Part shown: piece by piece, positions 1 to 8,228 of the stretch
How the letters are laid out: every line of letters starts with the position of its first letter
How positions within the stretch are numbered: position 1 is the first letter of the stretch
NCBI GenBank assembly: GCA_016462445.1
Contig: JAEMTE010000001.1
Location: 1 to 64,000, forward strand
DNA: 64,000 bases
Source: Candidatus Nanopelagicus sp.
GTDB lineage: Bacteria > Actinomycetota > Actinomycetes > Nanopelagicales > Nanopelagicaceae
Reading direction: 5' to 3'
Notes under the pieces: model-generated
What the model was told of the DNA's origin: nothing
What the model saw: only the letters and a program-made list of their open reading frames with translations
Database searches by the model: none
Translations under genes and position numbers: made by a program

Positions 1-547
1 TGTCATTAACTGCAATCATTGGAAACTTTAAGGCACCATCTTTAGCCATTTGGCTTAGTCGAATAACGCCAGTTGTAGTCTCTTCGCAACCTGCCAATAC
101 TCCATCGATTAACTCTGTGCGGGTTGTGTGAAGTACATTTACTAAATCACAGCCATCATCAAAAACTAATTGTGGTTTTATATCAAGAGCAGCGTTTAAA
201 TGTTTGTAGTAGCCATCTCGGTCAACTGCATTACGAGCAAAGACTGAAATTCCATACTCATAGACAAGTGCAGCAGCAGTATCATCCTGAGTTGAAAGTG
301 GGTTTGACGCACAAAGTGCAAGATCTGCTCCCCCTGCTTTTAATGCCAACATTAAATTTGCAGTCTCAGTTGTAACATGCATACATGCTGCAATACGGAC
401 TCCCGCAAATGGCTTCTCTTTTGCAAAGCGCTCATTAATTTGCGCAAGCACTGGCATATTACGAGCTGCCCATTCAATCCGCTTCTTACCCTCACTCGCT
501 AGCGCTGGATTTGCAACATCGTTTTTAATCGCAGTTGTTGTACTCAT
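1..547 (-). CDS. ahcY: Adenosylhomocysteinase, N-terminal 182 residues (gene runs off the left edge)
   Basis: Hydrolyses S-adenosylhomocysteine to adenosine and homocysteine, clearing the by-product of SAM-dependent methylation. My translation of the minus strand from ATG at 547 stays open to base 1. It contains a segment reading AACMHVTTETANLM, then CASNPLSTQDD, DDGCDL and EETTTGVIRL, ending in the AVND segment, all family signatures. An AGGAGAG ribosome binding site lies 2 bases before the ATG. The spacing between the CASNPLSTQDD and EETTTGV blocks is short, as in the archaeal/Thermotoga-type short enzyme, not the long mycobacterial/eukaryotic type with an insertion. The NAD-binding half lies outside the window. 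It follows the phosphomutase gene in the same direction, the usual actinobacterial order. The adenosine product connects to the adenosine deaminase and phosphorylase genes further right. Confidence 0.93.
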   Translation of the reverse strand, partial: MSTTTAIKNDVANPALASEGKKRIEWAARNMPVLAQINERFAKEKPFAGVRIAACMHVTTETANLMLALKAGGADLALCASNPLSTQDDTAAALVYEYGISVFARNAVDRDGYYKHLNAALDIKPQLVFDDGCDLVNVLHTTRTELIDGVLAGCEETTTGVIRLSQMAKDGALKFPMIAVND

Positions 548-629
548 TACTCTCCTATGTGTTTATTTACTTAATATCGGTTTATTACTCAATGGTTAGG
601 GGATAAAGATACCCTAAATTTATAGCTCT

Positions 630-1985
630 TTATCGAATTTTAATCAGGGAGAGTACGGCGTCTCTGATCTTAACCATCTCTTTTTGGGTATTTGCCTCCA
701 CATTTAACCTAAGTAATGGCTCGGTGTTTGATCCCCGCAGGTTAAACCACCAACTATCTGCAGTAATAGTTAAGCCATCTAACTCATCTATTTGATATTG
801 ACCATGATATTTATCACGAACCTTTGCAATAGATTTTGTGACATCTTTAACCTTGCTGTTTATCTCACCACTTGCTACATACCGGTTATAAGGTGCCAGC
901 AGCTGGGCGAGATTACCCTTACTCGCCATCAACTCCGCTATCGCATATAACCCAGCTAACATCCCAGAGTCTGCCCGCCAAAAATTTTTAAAATAGAAAT
1001 GACCAGAGTGCTCCCCACCAAATACTGCGCCAGACTCTGCCATGAGGTTTTTAATATAAGAATGGCCAACCCGACTTCGCACTCCAATACCACCATGCTC
1101 GGCTATAACCTCAGCAACCGCCTTTGATGAGATCAGGTTATAGATAATAGTTGCCCCCGGTTTCGCCTTTAGCTCACGGACTGCAATTAAAGCGGTCAAA
1201 GCAGAGGGATTAACTAACTCACCCGCCTGATCAATTAAAAAGCATCGATCAGCATCACCATCAAAGGCTAAACCAATATCTGCCCTCTCTTTTTTAACCC
1301 GCTTTTGTAGATCCTTCAAGTTAGCTGAATCAATGGGATTTGCTTCATGGTTTGGAAAATTTCCATCTAACTCAAAGTACATTGGAATTAACTCCACATT
1401 TAAGCGAGCCATCACAGCTGGGGCGGTAAAGCCCGCCATTCCATTGCCAGCATCAATGACTACCTTTAGTTTGCGCTTTTTAAATGTATTTTTTGGAAAA
1501 CTCGCCAAAAGATAATCAACATACTCTTTTAGTAAATCCTGTTTCCTTACTGAACCAACTGGGCGATTTGAAATTGGTACACCCTCTTGAATTAATTCAC
1601 GTATCTTCGCTAATCCAGAATCTTGTCCAATTGGTCGAGCTCCACTTTTGCATAGTTTCATGCCATTATATTTTGCTGGATTATGGCTGGCAGTAAACAT
1701 TACGCCAGGTAGATTTAATTTACCTGAGGCAAAATACAACATATCAGTTGATGTTAAGCCAAGTCTTATTACATCCATACCCTGACTAGTTGCACCATCA
1801 GTAAAAGCATCGGCAAGTAATGGTGAAGAGGGCCGCATATCCTCGCCAACTACAATTGTTGCTGGCTCACGTTCTTGTTCTAAAAATTTAGCAAAAGCAA
1901 CACCGAGTGAAAATGAAAAATCTGGTGTTACCTCATCCTTGACTAGGCCTCTGATGTCATAGGCCTTGATTATTTTCTCTAACAT
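630..1985 (-). CDS. manB: Phosphomannomutase/phosphoglucomutase
   Basis: Interconverts hexose 6- and 1-phosphates, supplying mannose-1-P or glucose-1-P for nucleotide-sugar synthesis. At 451 residues it has full family length with all four domains visible: the phosphoserine loop TASHNPAKYNGMK (catalytic Ser about 100), the metal loop DGDADR (242-247), the sugar loop GEHSGH (324-329) and the phosphate loop RGSNTEPLLR (417-426). It sits between DUF3499 and ahcY, as in the mycobacterial Rv3257c neighbourhood, and together with the nucleotidyltransferase at 7257-8228 could make GDP-mannose or a related donor for the large glycosyltransferase. Whether mannose or glucose phosphate is the main substrate cannot be told from sequence. 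A second, more distant paralogue lies at 30328-31941. Confidence 0.93.
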   Translation of the reverse strand: MLEKIIKAYDIRGLVKDEVTPDFSFSLGVAFAKFLEQEREPATIVVGEDMRPSSPLLADAFTDGATSQGMDVIRLGLTSTDMLYFASGKLNLPGVMFTASHNPAKYNGMKLCKSGARPIGQDSGLAKIRELIQEGVPISNRPVGSVRKQDLLKEYVDYLLASFPKNTFKKRKLKVVIDAGNGMAGFTAPAVMARLNVELIPMYFELDGNFPNHEANPIDSANLKDLQKRVKKERADIGLAFDGDADRCFLIDQAGELVNPSALTALIAVRELKAKPGATIIYNLISSKAVAEVIAEHGGIGVRSRVGHSYIKNLMAESGAVFGGEHSGHFYFKNFWRADSGMLAGLYAIAELMASKGNLAQLLAPYNRYVASGEINSKVKDVTKSIAKVRDKYHGQYQIDELDGLTITADSWWFNLRGSNTEPLLRLNVEANTQKEMVKIRDAVLSLIKIR

Positions 1986-2024
1986 AAGACTCTTAACTTA
2001 GAGGTTAAAACAGATTTTTTGAAA

Positions 2025-2375
2025 TTAATTAGATGGCAGTACTCGCAGGTGCCCACGACGGCCTAACTCAGGTGACATTGAGCGAGTATCTACATCAGAG
2101 TTAGCTACCTCGCGCACCGCATTTGCAATCGCCATTAAATCCTCATCGGTCGGACCAACCTCATGATTACTAATCTCTTCCTTAATTACACTCCAACCAA
2201 CTGGAGCAGTTAACCGTTCGCTATGTAATTGGCAAAGATCATAATTGTGCGGCTCAGCATATGTTGAGAGTGGACCAAGTACCGCTGTTGAATCAGAGTA
2301 AATATATGTGAGAGTTTTAATTGCAGAGCTAGTACAGCTTGCTCTAGAGCATCGGCGGCCAGTCAACTTCCTCAT
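2025..2375 (-). CDS. DUF3499 family protein, probable small zinc-binding protein
   Basis: A 116-residue protein of the actinobacterial DUF3499 family, function unknown. Cysteines at 9 and 14 and a C-x2-H pair (C48, H51) suggest a zinc-ribbon-like site in the N-terminal half; the C-terminal half (MSPELGRRGHLRVLP) is the other conserved block. It keeps the standard actinobacterial position between the DUF5719/glycosyltransferase pair and phosphomannomutase. The start at 2375 is supported by a TAACCT hexamer exactly 6 bases upstream, which suggests a leaderless transcript starting at the ATG. No catalytic motif is visible. Confidence 0.85.
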   Translation of the reverse strand: MRKLTGRRCSRASCTSSAIKTLTYIYSDSTAVLGPLSTYAEPHNYDLCQLHSERLTAPVGWSVIKEEISNHEVGPTDEDLMAIANAVREVANSDVDTRSMSPELGRRGHLRVLPSN

Positions 2376-2381
2376 ATCAAA

Positions 2382-2387
2382 AGGTTA
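2382..2387 (-). promoter_or_regulatory. Candidate -10 element for DUF3499 gene (leaderless)
   Basis: Read on the minus strand, TAACCT is followed by six bases and then the ATG at 2375. TANNNT at this distance is the typical actinobacterial leaderless arrangement. No good -35 is visible, and the element lies just upstream in the short gap after the DUF5719 stop. Confidence 0.45.
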
Positions 2388-2414
2388 ATGGAGTAAGTAG
2401 CAAAAAGTTGGGAT

Positions 2415-3746
2415 TTAGCCCCGTGTAATAACACCTGCATCTGATATTGGCTCAGCGGCCGTTTCTAAATTAGCACCATTATTCATCGGAATATAGCTAC
2501 TTCCAATACTGCCAGATTCTGGAAATAGAATTACACCGCCACTTATCCCCTTACCTTTAGCAACTACCTGTAATCGATTTAAACCAGTTGGAGCTTGCCA
2601 GGTAGTGAAATTACTTCCACTTATTCGCTCTTCAATCTTCTTTCCATTAATGCTGACTGCAGTTATCAAGACATTAATTCGATCTCCAGAGAAGGTAAGG
2701 GTTGGTTTTGATCCAATTAAATTAGCACTCCACTGAGTCAATTGATCAGATGCAGTTGCCCAGGCAAATTCTTCACTCTTACTAAATGTTAAGTTAGTCA
2801 GCACCGAAGCTAATATTGGTTGAGTTGAATTTATAATTATTGAAAAAGGTTGATTGCTTGGAGCAAAGGTAAGTGGAATATTTAAGACACGCTGACTAGC
2901 CGCGGAAAATTGCGAAAGCCCAATTGGCACAAAATTACCATCTTTTGAATTAATAATTACCTCAACCTCAGCATCAATTTTTCCAGGAACTAATAAGCGC
3001 ATGGAATGATTGATTAAATTATTTCTATCAATTAACTTTCCAGTCAATCCTGTGATGGCAGCGATTGTTAAATGTTTTGTGGGAGCAGCAACTGGCGCTA
3101 CAAAATCAGCTCCTAGCGATTTAAGACCTTTCTTGCGCTCATCAAAAAGGTATGAACTAACTCTGCCAGATTTAGTTTTAACAGCAATCATGATTACTTC
3201 TTCACCAGGAATTAATGTATCTACCGAGATCTTTTTGGTTGAATTTTGCGGGATAGAAACAGTGCTAGGTGGTAGAGCGCCATTAGGTGCAAAAACTTCA
3301 ATATCAACTGATGCCTCACTAAATCCACTATTGATAATATGCAAAACCGACTTACTTGTTAATGCACCAGATCCACCAGCAAACCATTGCTCACCATTAC
3401 TTACTGAACATGGCACAACCGCTTTCCATTTATTAATCGCAAAGGTCAGAGCTGTTCCTGGATTACCCTCAACTAAAACCGCATCAGATTTTAAGGAGAT
3501 CGCATTACTTTTTCCAACACTTAGTTTTTTACTTCTGCCATCAATTTGACGCCTACTTATTTTTGAATTAGTTAAAGCAGCGGTAGAGGTAATCTCGCCG
3601 CCAAGTGCAGGGCAAACAGTGGCGGGATAACTAGAGGTTAATTTAATCTGCTTACTACGGGTTGGCGCGGAGTAGGCGATAAATGCAAGTAAAAGCAGTG
3701 ACAATATAAAGCTTAAGGATTTTAAGTACGCAGCTTTGATTTTCAT
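2415..3746 (-). CDS. DUF5719 family exported protein
   Basis: A 443-residue protein with a basic N-terminus and one hydrophobic segment (about residues 8-28), consistent with a signal peptide or membrane anchor, followed by a long extracytoplasmic region of beta-rich, Ser/Thr/Asn-rich sequence. The pattern matches the actinobacterial DUF5719 family encoded next to the large glycosyltransferase (mycobacterial Rv3257c-Rv3267 neighbourhood). Its ATG overlaps the stop of the upstream glycosyltransferase gene by 4 bases (ATGA), so the two are translationally coupled and probably act together at the cell surface. No catalytic motif is visible, and the role is unknown. Confidence 0.75.
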   Translation of the reverse strand: MKIKAAYLKSLSFILSLLLLAFIAYSAPTRSKQIKLTSSYPATVCPALGGEITSTAALTNSKISRRQIDGRSKKLSVGKSNAISLKSDAVLVEGNPGTALTFAINKWKAVVPCSVSNGEQWFAGGSGALTSKSVLHIINSGFSEASVDIEVFAPNGALPPSTVSIPQNSTKKISVDTLIPGEEVIMIAVKTKSGRVSSYLFDERKKGLKSLGADFVAPVAAPTKHLTIAAITGLTGKLIDRNNLINHSMRLLVPGKIDAEVEVIINSKDGNFVPIGLSQFSAASQRVLNIPLTFAPSNQPFSIIINSTQPILASVLTNLTFSKSEEFAWATASDQLTQWSANLIGSKPTLTFSGDRINVLITAVSINGKKIEERISGSNFTTWQAPTGLNRLQVVAKGKGISGGVILFPESGSIGSSYIPMNNGANLETAAEPISDAGVITRG

Positions 3747-6700
3747 ACTAACTCCTCAAGTGGCACCTCTCGGCGCCTGCGCCCGGCTGGGAGTGCTAAC
3801 ACAATAACTACAAGAATTGCGATTAGTTGTAGTGAGATCCATGCCCGCCGCGTTGTGCCATCATGAGTTAGCGATATTTCACCTGGTTCATTAATTTTAA
3901 ATATCGGCTGGCCAAATTGATTTTTTTCCAATTTAATAATTTTGCCATCTTTAAGTAATTGCCAATTTGAGTCATATTTCTCTGCCAAAACGACTGAACC
4001 TGATCCTGGTATGAATGCAGATGAGGTACGTTCAGTTGAATCTAATCCAAAATATTGACCTAAATTACTTTGATATGTGACTCTGGCATGTGAATTATTA
4101 ACCTTCCAAACCACACCATCTTTAGTTGCTGAGCTTCGGGTATAACCACCAATACCGTCAACTGTTCTAACAAATGCAGCATCGACTGGGTTTTTCATAA
4201 ATACATATTGAATTCCATAAAAGCCTAGGACTTGACTACTAGTAGCGCCAATGCCATTGACCAATTCAACAATTGCTGTGTGAACTAAATCTGGTGTGGT
4301 ACCACCAATATCTGGATCTCCTAATTGCAGATCACCGCCCCTAGTTATGAAGTACTTTAGTTGCTCACTCCCCTTGCGAATTACTAATGTCTTTGGCTTA
4401 GCACTTGTAGTACCTAAGTCGGTAATAAATGCTGGGATTACCTGCTCCTGATCGGTGCGCACGAGTGAGTTAGCACCGACTGTAATTGCCCAAAGTGGCA
4501 AAATAATTATTGATATCGCAGTAACGATAACGGTAAATGCAGAAACAATATGTTTATAGCCAAAGTTTGATCTTCTAAGTTGTGGCATTAGGTTATCAGC
4601 CATTGTAAAAGTAAAAAATAAAATAATAAGTTGTGAAAATATAATTAGTGGGCCGACCCAAATACGTTCAGCTGCGCTGCTATTTCCAACTATGTAATAG
4701 GAGCTTAAGGTGGCGGCTAGTGCAATTGCCATTAAAGCTAGTGCGGCTGGTTTTCTATACTTACTCGAGATTAATCCGATTAGTAGGTAGATTACAAATG
4801 GAGCAGCGATAAAGATCGCTGGCGCACTTTCTCCCCCTGGATTAAAGAGCAAAGTAGAGATTTGATCACCAGATGCAACTGATAATCCAGGCTCCTTTAA
4901 TCTAGATATCGGGTGCAGGAAAAATGAAAGTGAGAGAGGCACATTCATTAAAATTGGTGTAATAAACAGAGTAAATCGCTTCTTTACTTCATCATTATTT
5001 AAATTATTAAAGATCTCTCGCCAAGTAATCTTATTCCGAGCTAAAGTAGTTAAATAATTGTTCAAAAAAATGAATGAGTGGAGTAATAACCAACTAAAGA
5101 GAAATACTGGTGAAAAGGTGGTAGCTAAAGCTGCTAGCAGTGAGATACCAAATATCTTCCGCCACCTAACTGCAAGTAACCCAAAATCTCTGCCCTGTAG
5201 CGCTAATAGCATGGGCAAAATAATTGCCACCACAATTGTGCCAAGTCGGCCTTGATTAATTGCCGTCATTACAGCTGGTGAAAACGCGTACAAAAATGAT
5301 GCAAATGTTGCAGAGTACTTACTAATACTGTGATGGCGAAAAGTCAGATAGGTGATTACAAATAATAGGGTTGGTGTTAAAAAGAAGAGTAGGGCAATAA
5401 ATAATTGTGGATTACCAGCCGTAATCGCTGAGGCAACACCAATAATAGGAATCCAAGCCGGAGTTGCATCATTACTACCTAAGCCAATTAGATGCCAGGA
5501 TTCGGCAAAGGATTGAATTAGCTTCATCCCACTATCAGGAGAAATTGGTAAGGCACCACCTGATAAAGAACCAAAACGGTTACGGGAGTAAATGATCGCG
5601 AAGGTAAAAGTTAGTAAAAACCCAAATAAAAATGGTTGCTTAACCAACGCCCTTAATCTGCTGAATTTTTTAACACTTTCATACTCCATCTCATCAAAGC
5701 TCTCATCAATTACACCAATATCGGAGTAATTTCTAGCCCGAGTTATATCTAGCTCATTTTTATTTGATTTAAAAGCGTTAAGTAGTGAGGATGAGATTCT
5801 CTCTAATATCGATCTAACCTGAACTCCACGGGGTGGAATAAATGGTTTTATTACTCGAGCACTTAAAACTCGATTAGATCTGCGGTATCTACGTGATTTA
5901 ATTAAATCTGCTGGCTTAAAAATCAAAAGCGCAATCGCAGCAATCTCATCGCCTGCATAACCAGGTAGTTTGGCTAACAAATAAATAATTGATCTACCTA
6001 ATGAGGTAACTAGCAATTGAATTGCTACCCAAGGCAGGATCCACCAACTTGAGTTAGCTAGTAAAACAAAAGCTGCATTTCTTCGATCTAATAACAATGG
6101 GCGATGCAAAATCGCATCTTTAACATCAATTGATCTGCGCTCTGAAGATGAGGCCTGCGCGTGATAAAGCACAGCCTCTCCAACACAAACAACAGAGTAG
6201 CCAGCGATATGAGCTCGCCAACCTAAATCAATATCATCTCTAAATAACTCAAGGCTGGGATCAAAACCACCAAGATCTTCAAAAAGTGATCTTTTAATTA
6301 ACATTCCAGCGGTACTAACTGCTAGTACATCAATAACCTCATCGTATTGCCCTTGATCATGCTCACGCTTTTCAAGTCCACTCCAACGAGTGCCATTTTC
6401 GGTGATGCTAATTCCAGCCTCTAAAATATGTTTACGGTCATACCAACCTAAAATCTTTGGTCCAGCAATGCCAACTTGTGGTCGCTGCACAACCGCATCT
6501 AACAACTTAGCTAATGCATATCGATCTGGCGCACAATCATCATGCAAAATCCAGAGCCACTCCTGCTCACCAGATTCTGTTATGAATGGTGGAAGTTTTG
6601 CTACCGCAGCGGCAACTGCAGATCCAAAGCCTGCGGTGCGCGATTGTTTAATTACTGAAATACCAGCATTACTTAATAATTTTATTGAGCCATCTTTAGA

Positions 6701-6862
6701 TCCATTATCTACTGCAACAATTTCATCTGGTTGATGTTTCTGTGCAGATAATGCTGCAACAACCTCTGGTAGCCAGGTAACACCGTCATGTGTAACAATA
6801 ATTGCTGTTACATATTGATCTTCTATTTGGGCTTGCGCCCCGGTGATCGCTTTTTCAGCCAC
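3743..6862 (-). CDS. Giant membrane-embedded family 2 glycosyltransferase
   Basis: 1039 residues. The N-terminal 250 residues form a GT-A domain: AVDNGSKDGS for nucleotide binding, HDDCAPD as the DxD-type metal site, and FRDDIDLGWRAH as the acceptor/catalytic block. After a cytoplasmic linker (about 310-400) come roughly ten or more hydrophobic segments between 400 and 840, then an extracytoplasmic region, one last transmembrane helix (about 1005-1025) and a basic tail. This cytoplasmic transferase plus polytopic plus exported layout is the actinobacterial protein found beside DUF5719 and whiB2. It probably adds a sugar to a cell-envelope glycan or lipid-linked precursor; donor and acceptor are unknown. 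The start is GTG at 6862, with TAAAAT 5 bases upstream, a possible leaderless promoter. The gene starts 8 bases beyond the whiB stop. Confidence 0.85.
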   Translation of the reverse strand: MAEKAITGAQAQIEDQYVTAIIVTHDGVTWLPEVVAALSAQKHQPDEIVAVDNGSKDGSIKLLSNAGISVIKQSRTAGFGSAVAAAVAKLPPFITESGEQEWLWILHDDCAPDRYALAKLLDAVVQRPQVGIAGPKILGWYDRKHILEAGISITENGTRWSGLEKREHDQGQYDEVIDVLAVSTAGMLIKRSLFEDLGGFDPSLELFRDDIDLGWRAHIAGYSVVCVGEAVLYHAQASSSERRSIDVKDAILHRPLLLDRRNAAFVLLANSSWWILPWVAIQLLVTSLGRSIIYLLAKLPGYAGDEIAAIALLIFKPADLIKSRRYRRSNRVLSARVIKPFIPPRGVQVRSILERISSSLLNAFKSNKNELDITRARNYSDIGVIDESFDEMEYESVKKFSRLRALVKQPFLFGFLLTFTFAIIYSRNRFGSLSGGALPISPDSGMKLIQSFAESWHLIGLGSNDATPAWIPIIGVASAITAGNPQLFIALLFFLTPTLLFVITYLTFRHHSISKYSATFASFLYAFSPAVMTAINQGRLGTIVVAIILPMLLALQGRDFGLLAVRWRKIFGISLLAALATTFSPVFLFSWLLLHSFIFLNNYLTTLARNKITWREIFNNLNNDEVKKRFTLFITPILMNVPLSLSFFLHPISRLKEPGLSVASGDQISTLLFNPGGESAPAIFIAAPFVIYLLIGLISSKYRKPAALALMAIALAATLSSYYIVGNSSAAERIWVGPLIIFSQLIILFFTFTMADNLMPQLRRSNFGYKHIVSAFTVIVTAISIIILPLWAITVGANSLVRTDQEQVIPAFITDLGTTSAKPKTLVIRKGSEQLKYFITRGGDLQLGDPDIGGTTPDLVHTAIVELVNGIGATSSQVLGFYGIQYVFMKNPVDAAFVRTVDGIGGYTRSSATKDGVVWKVNNSHARVTYQSNLGQYFGLDSTERTSSAFIPGSGSVVLAEKYDSNWQLLKDGKIIKLEKNQFGQPIFKINEPGEISLTHDGTTRRAWISLQLIAILVVIVLALPAGRRRREVPLEELV

Positions 6863-6870
6863 CCGTTATT

Positions 6871-7137
6871 TTATGCGCTACGGCGCTTTAAGCGTCGGCG
6901 TTCGCGTTCTGATAAGCCACCCCAAATGCCAAAACGCTCATCATGAGCTAGGGCATACTCAAGACACTCAGCGCGCACCTCACAGGATAGACAAACCCGC
7001 TTAGCCTCTCGGGTCGAGCCGCCCTTCTCAGGAAAGAAAGCCTCTGGATCGGTTTGAGCACATAAAGCCCGCTCCTGCCATGAAAGCTGTTCCGATGAAA
7101 TTACCAAGGCTGCAAGCTCTGCGTTTTGATCTGACAT
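6871..7137 (-). CDS. whiB2: WhiB-family iron-sulfur transcriptional regulator (WhiB2/WhmD-like)
   Basis: An 88-residue protein with the four [4Fe-4S] ligands C26, C49, C52 and C58 (C-x22-C-x2-C-x5-C), the GIWGG turn at 70-74 and a basic C-terminal helix (ERERRRLKRRSA), all diagnostic of Wbl proteins. These bind DNA or sigma factor region 4 and control development, division or redox responses in Actinobacteria. Its position ahead of the glycosyltransferase-DUF5719-DUF3499-manB run is that of whiB2/whmD, which is linked to septation; the orthology call rests on synteny. A GGGAGAG ribosome binding site lies a few bases before the ATG, and a good sigma-A-type promoter is seen at 7202-7230. Confidence 0.92.
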   Translation of the reverse strand: MSDQNAELAALVISSEQLSWQERALCAQTDPEAFFPEKGGSTREAKRVCLSCEVRAECLEYALAHDERFGIWGGLSERERRRLKRRSA

Positions 7138-7201
7138 ATCTCTCCCTAAACTTTGGCTAGCACTTCAACTACTTCGGGCTCGGTTGCCCGCTAATGGGAT
7201 A

Positions 7202-7230
7202 ATTACACGCTTGTAACTCGATTAAGTCAA
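7202..7230 (-). promoter_or_regulatory. Promoter of the whiB operon
   Basis: On the minus strand, TTGACT (7230-7225) and TGTAAT (7207-7202) are separated by exactly 17 bases, close to the sigma-A consensus. The 5' leader to the whiB ATG at 7137 would be about 60 bases and contains a ribosome binding site, so this gene is not leaderless. The operon it drives probably extends through the envelope genes to ahcY. Confidence 0.6.
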
Positions 7231-7256
7231 GTCGTTAGTGGGGGGAATTGGGGAAA

Positions 7257-8228
7257 TTAAAACCCTAAATAGTTGGAGATAACCACCATTCCTGCAGCAA
7301 TTTGGGCATCTTGGGCAATAATTGAGTTAATTACGCGGCAATTTTCCCCAATTTTTGCACCTTTGCCAATTATGGAGCCACTTATTTGGCAACCAGCGGC
7401 TATCGAAGCATTATCACTAATGACTGTGCCTAGATTTATAACTGCAGTGCTAGAAACTTGAGCAGTTGGTGATATCAGATGATCATTTGAGTGTTTTGGG
7501 GTAGCAGCAGATTGCACCTTGCCGGTTATTAAATCAGCGGAGGCTTTAACTAGCGCTGCCGGATTTCCGATATCAAGCCAATAAGAAGTATCTAGGTAGC
7601 CAAAAACTTTACTTCCAGTAGCTAATAACTTTGGAAAAGTATCTCGCTCCACACTAACCACCTGATCACTTGGAATCTGATCAATTACTTTGCGATTGAA
7701 GATATAACACCCAGCATTAATAAAGTTGCTCACTGGTTTATCCATCTTCTCTAGAAATGATTTAACTCTTCTGCCTTCACCCATTTCAATACACCCATAA
7801 GCTCTGGCATCTGCTACCTCGGTTAGATAAAGAGTTATATCTGCCTTATTTTCAATATGAAACTTAAGTTGCCCAACTAGATCATGCCCACTTAAGACAT
7901 CCCCATTAAAAACTACTACCTGATCAGATGGATCAAGTAATGCGGCAGCATTTTTTATACCACCGCCAGTGCCAAGTGCGGTTTTTTCAACTGCGTACTT
8001 AATTTTTATACCAAACTTTGTGCCATCACCAAAGTAAGGCTCAAAAAGCTCAGCCTTATATGAGGTAGCTAAAATAATCTCAGTAATACCTGCCGCTGCA
8101 GCTTTTCTAATTTGGTGCTCAGTAAAAGGAACTCCTGCTACCTCAAGCATTGGTTTGGGAGTTTTTAAAGTTAGCGGCAACAGCCGGGTTCCCATGCCCC
8201 CAACTAATAAAATTGCTGAGGTACTCAT
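7257..8228 (-). CDS. Sugar-1-phosphate nucleotidyltransferase (mannose-1-phosphate guanylyltransferase-like)
   Basis: Transfers a nucleotide to a sugar-1-phosphate. The N-terminal Rossmann-type domain carries GGMGTRLLPLT and the KPML lysine, with VVFNGDVLSG as the metal/sugar site. The C-terminal 80 residues are hexapeptide repeats (left-handed beta-helix, NLGTVISDNASI...GSIIGKGAKIG). The 323-residue length and layout match actinobacterial GDP-mannose pyrophosphorylase-like proteins (Rv3264c type). Whether the product is GDP-mannose or dTDP/UDP-glucose cannot be fixed from sequence. The ATG overlaps the dapC stop by 4 bases, so it is expressed with dapC and ferredoxin while lying directly upstream of whiB and the envelope genes it probably supplies. 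Confidence 0.82.
   Translation of the reverse strand: MSTSAILLVGGMGTRLLPLTLKTPKPMLEVAGVPFTEHQIRKAAAAGITEIILATSYKAELFEPYFGDGTKFGIKIKYAVEKTALGTGGGIKNAAALLDPSDQVVVFNGDVLSGHDLVGQLKFHIENKADITLYLTEVADARAYGCIEMGEGRRVKSFLEKMDKPVSNFINAGCYIFNRKVIDQIPSDQVVSVERDTFPKLLATGSKVFGYLDTSYWLDIGNPAALVKASADLITGKVQSAATPKHSNDHLISPTAQVSSTAVINLGTVISDNASIAAGCQISGSIIGKGAKIGENCRVINSIIAQDAQIAAGMVVISNYLGF

Noticed and set aside
596..617. Inverted repeat TTAGGG/CCCTAA between manB and ahcY
   Set aside because: Six-base stem with a 10-base loop and no T-run after it on the minus strand; too weak for a terminator. It also does not resemble the SAH riboswitch expected before ahcY.
3010..3549. 179-residue open frame on the plus strand
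   Set aside because: It lies fully within and antisense to DUF5719, with no family resemblance; the minus-strand product has signal peptide and coupling to the glycosyltransferase.
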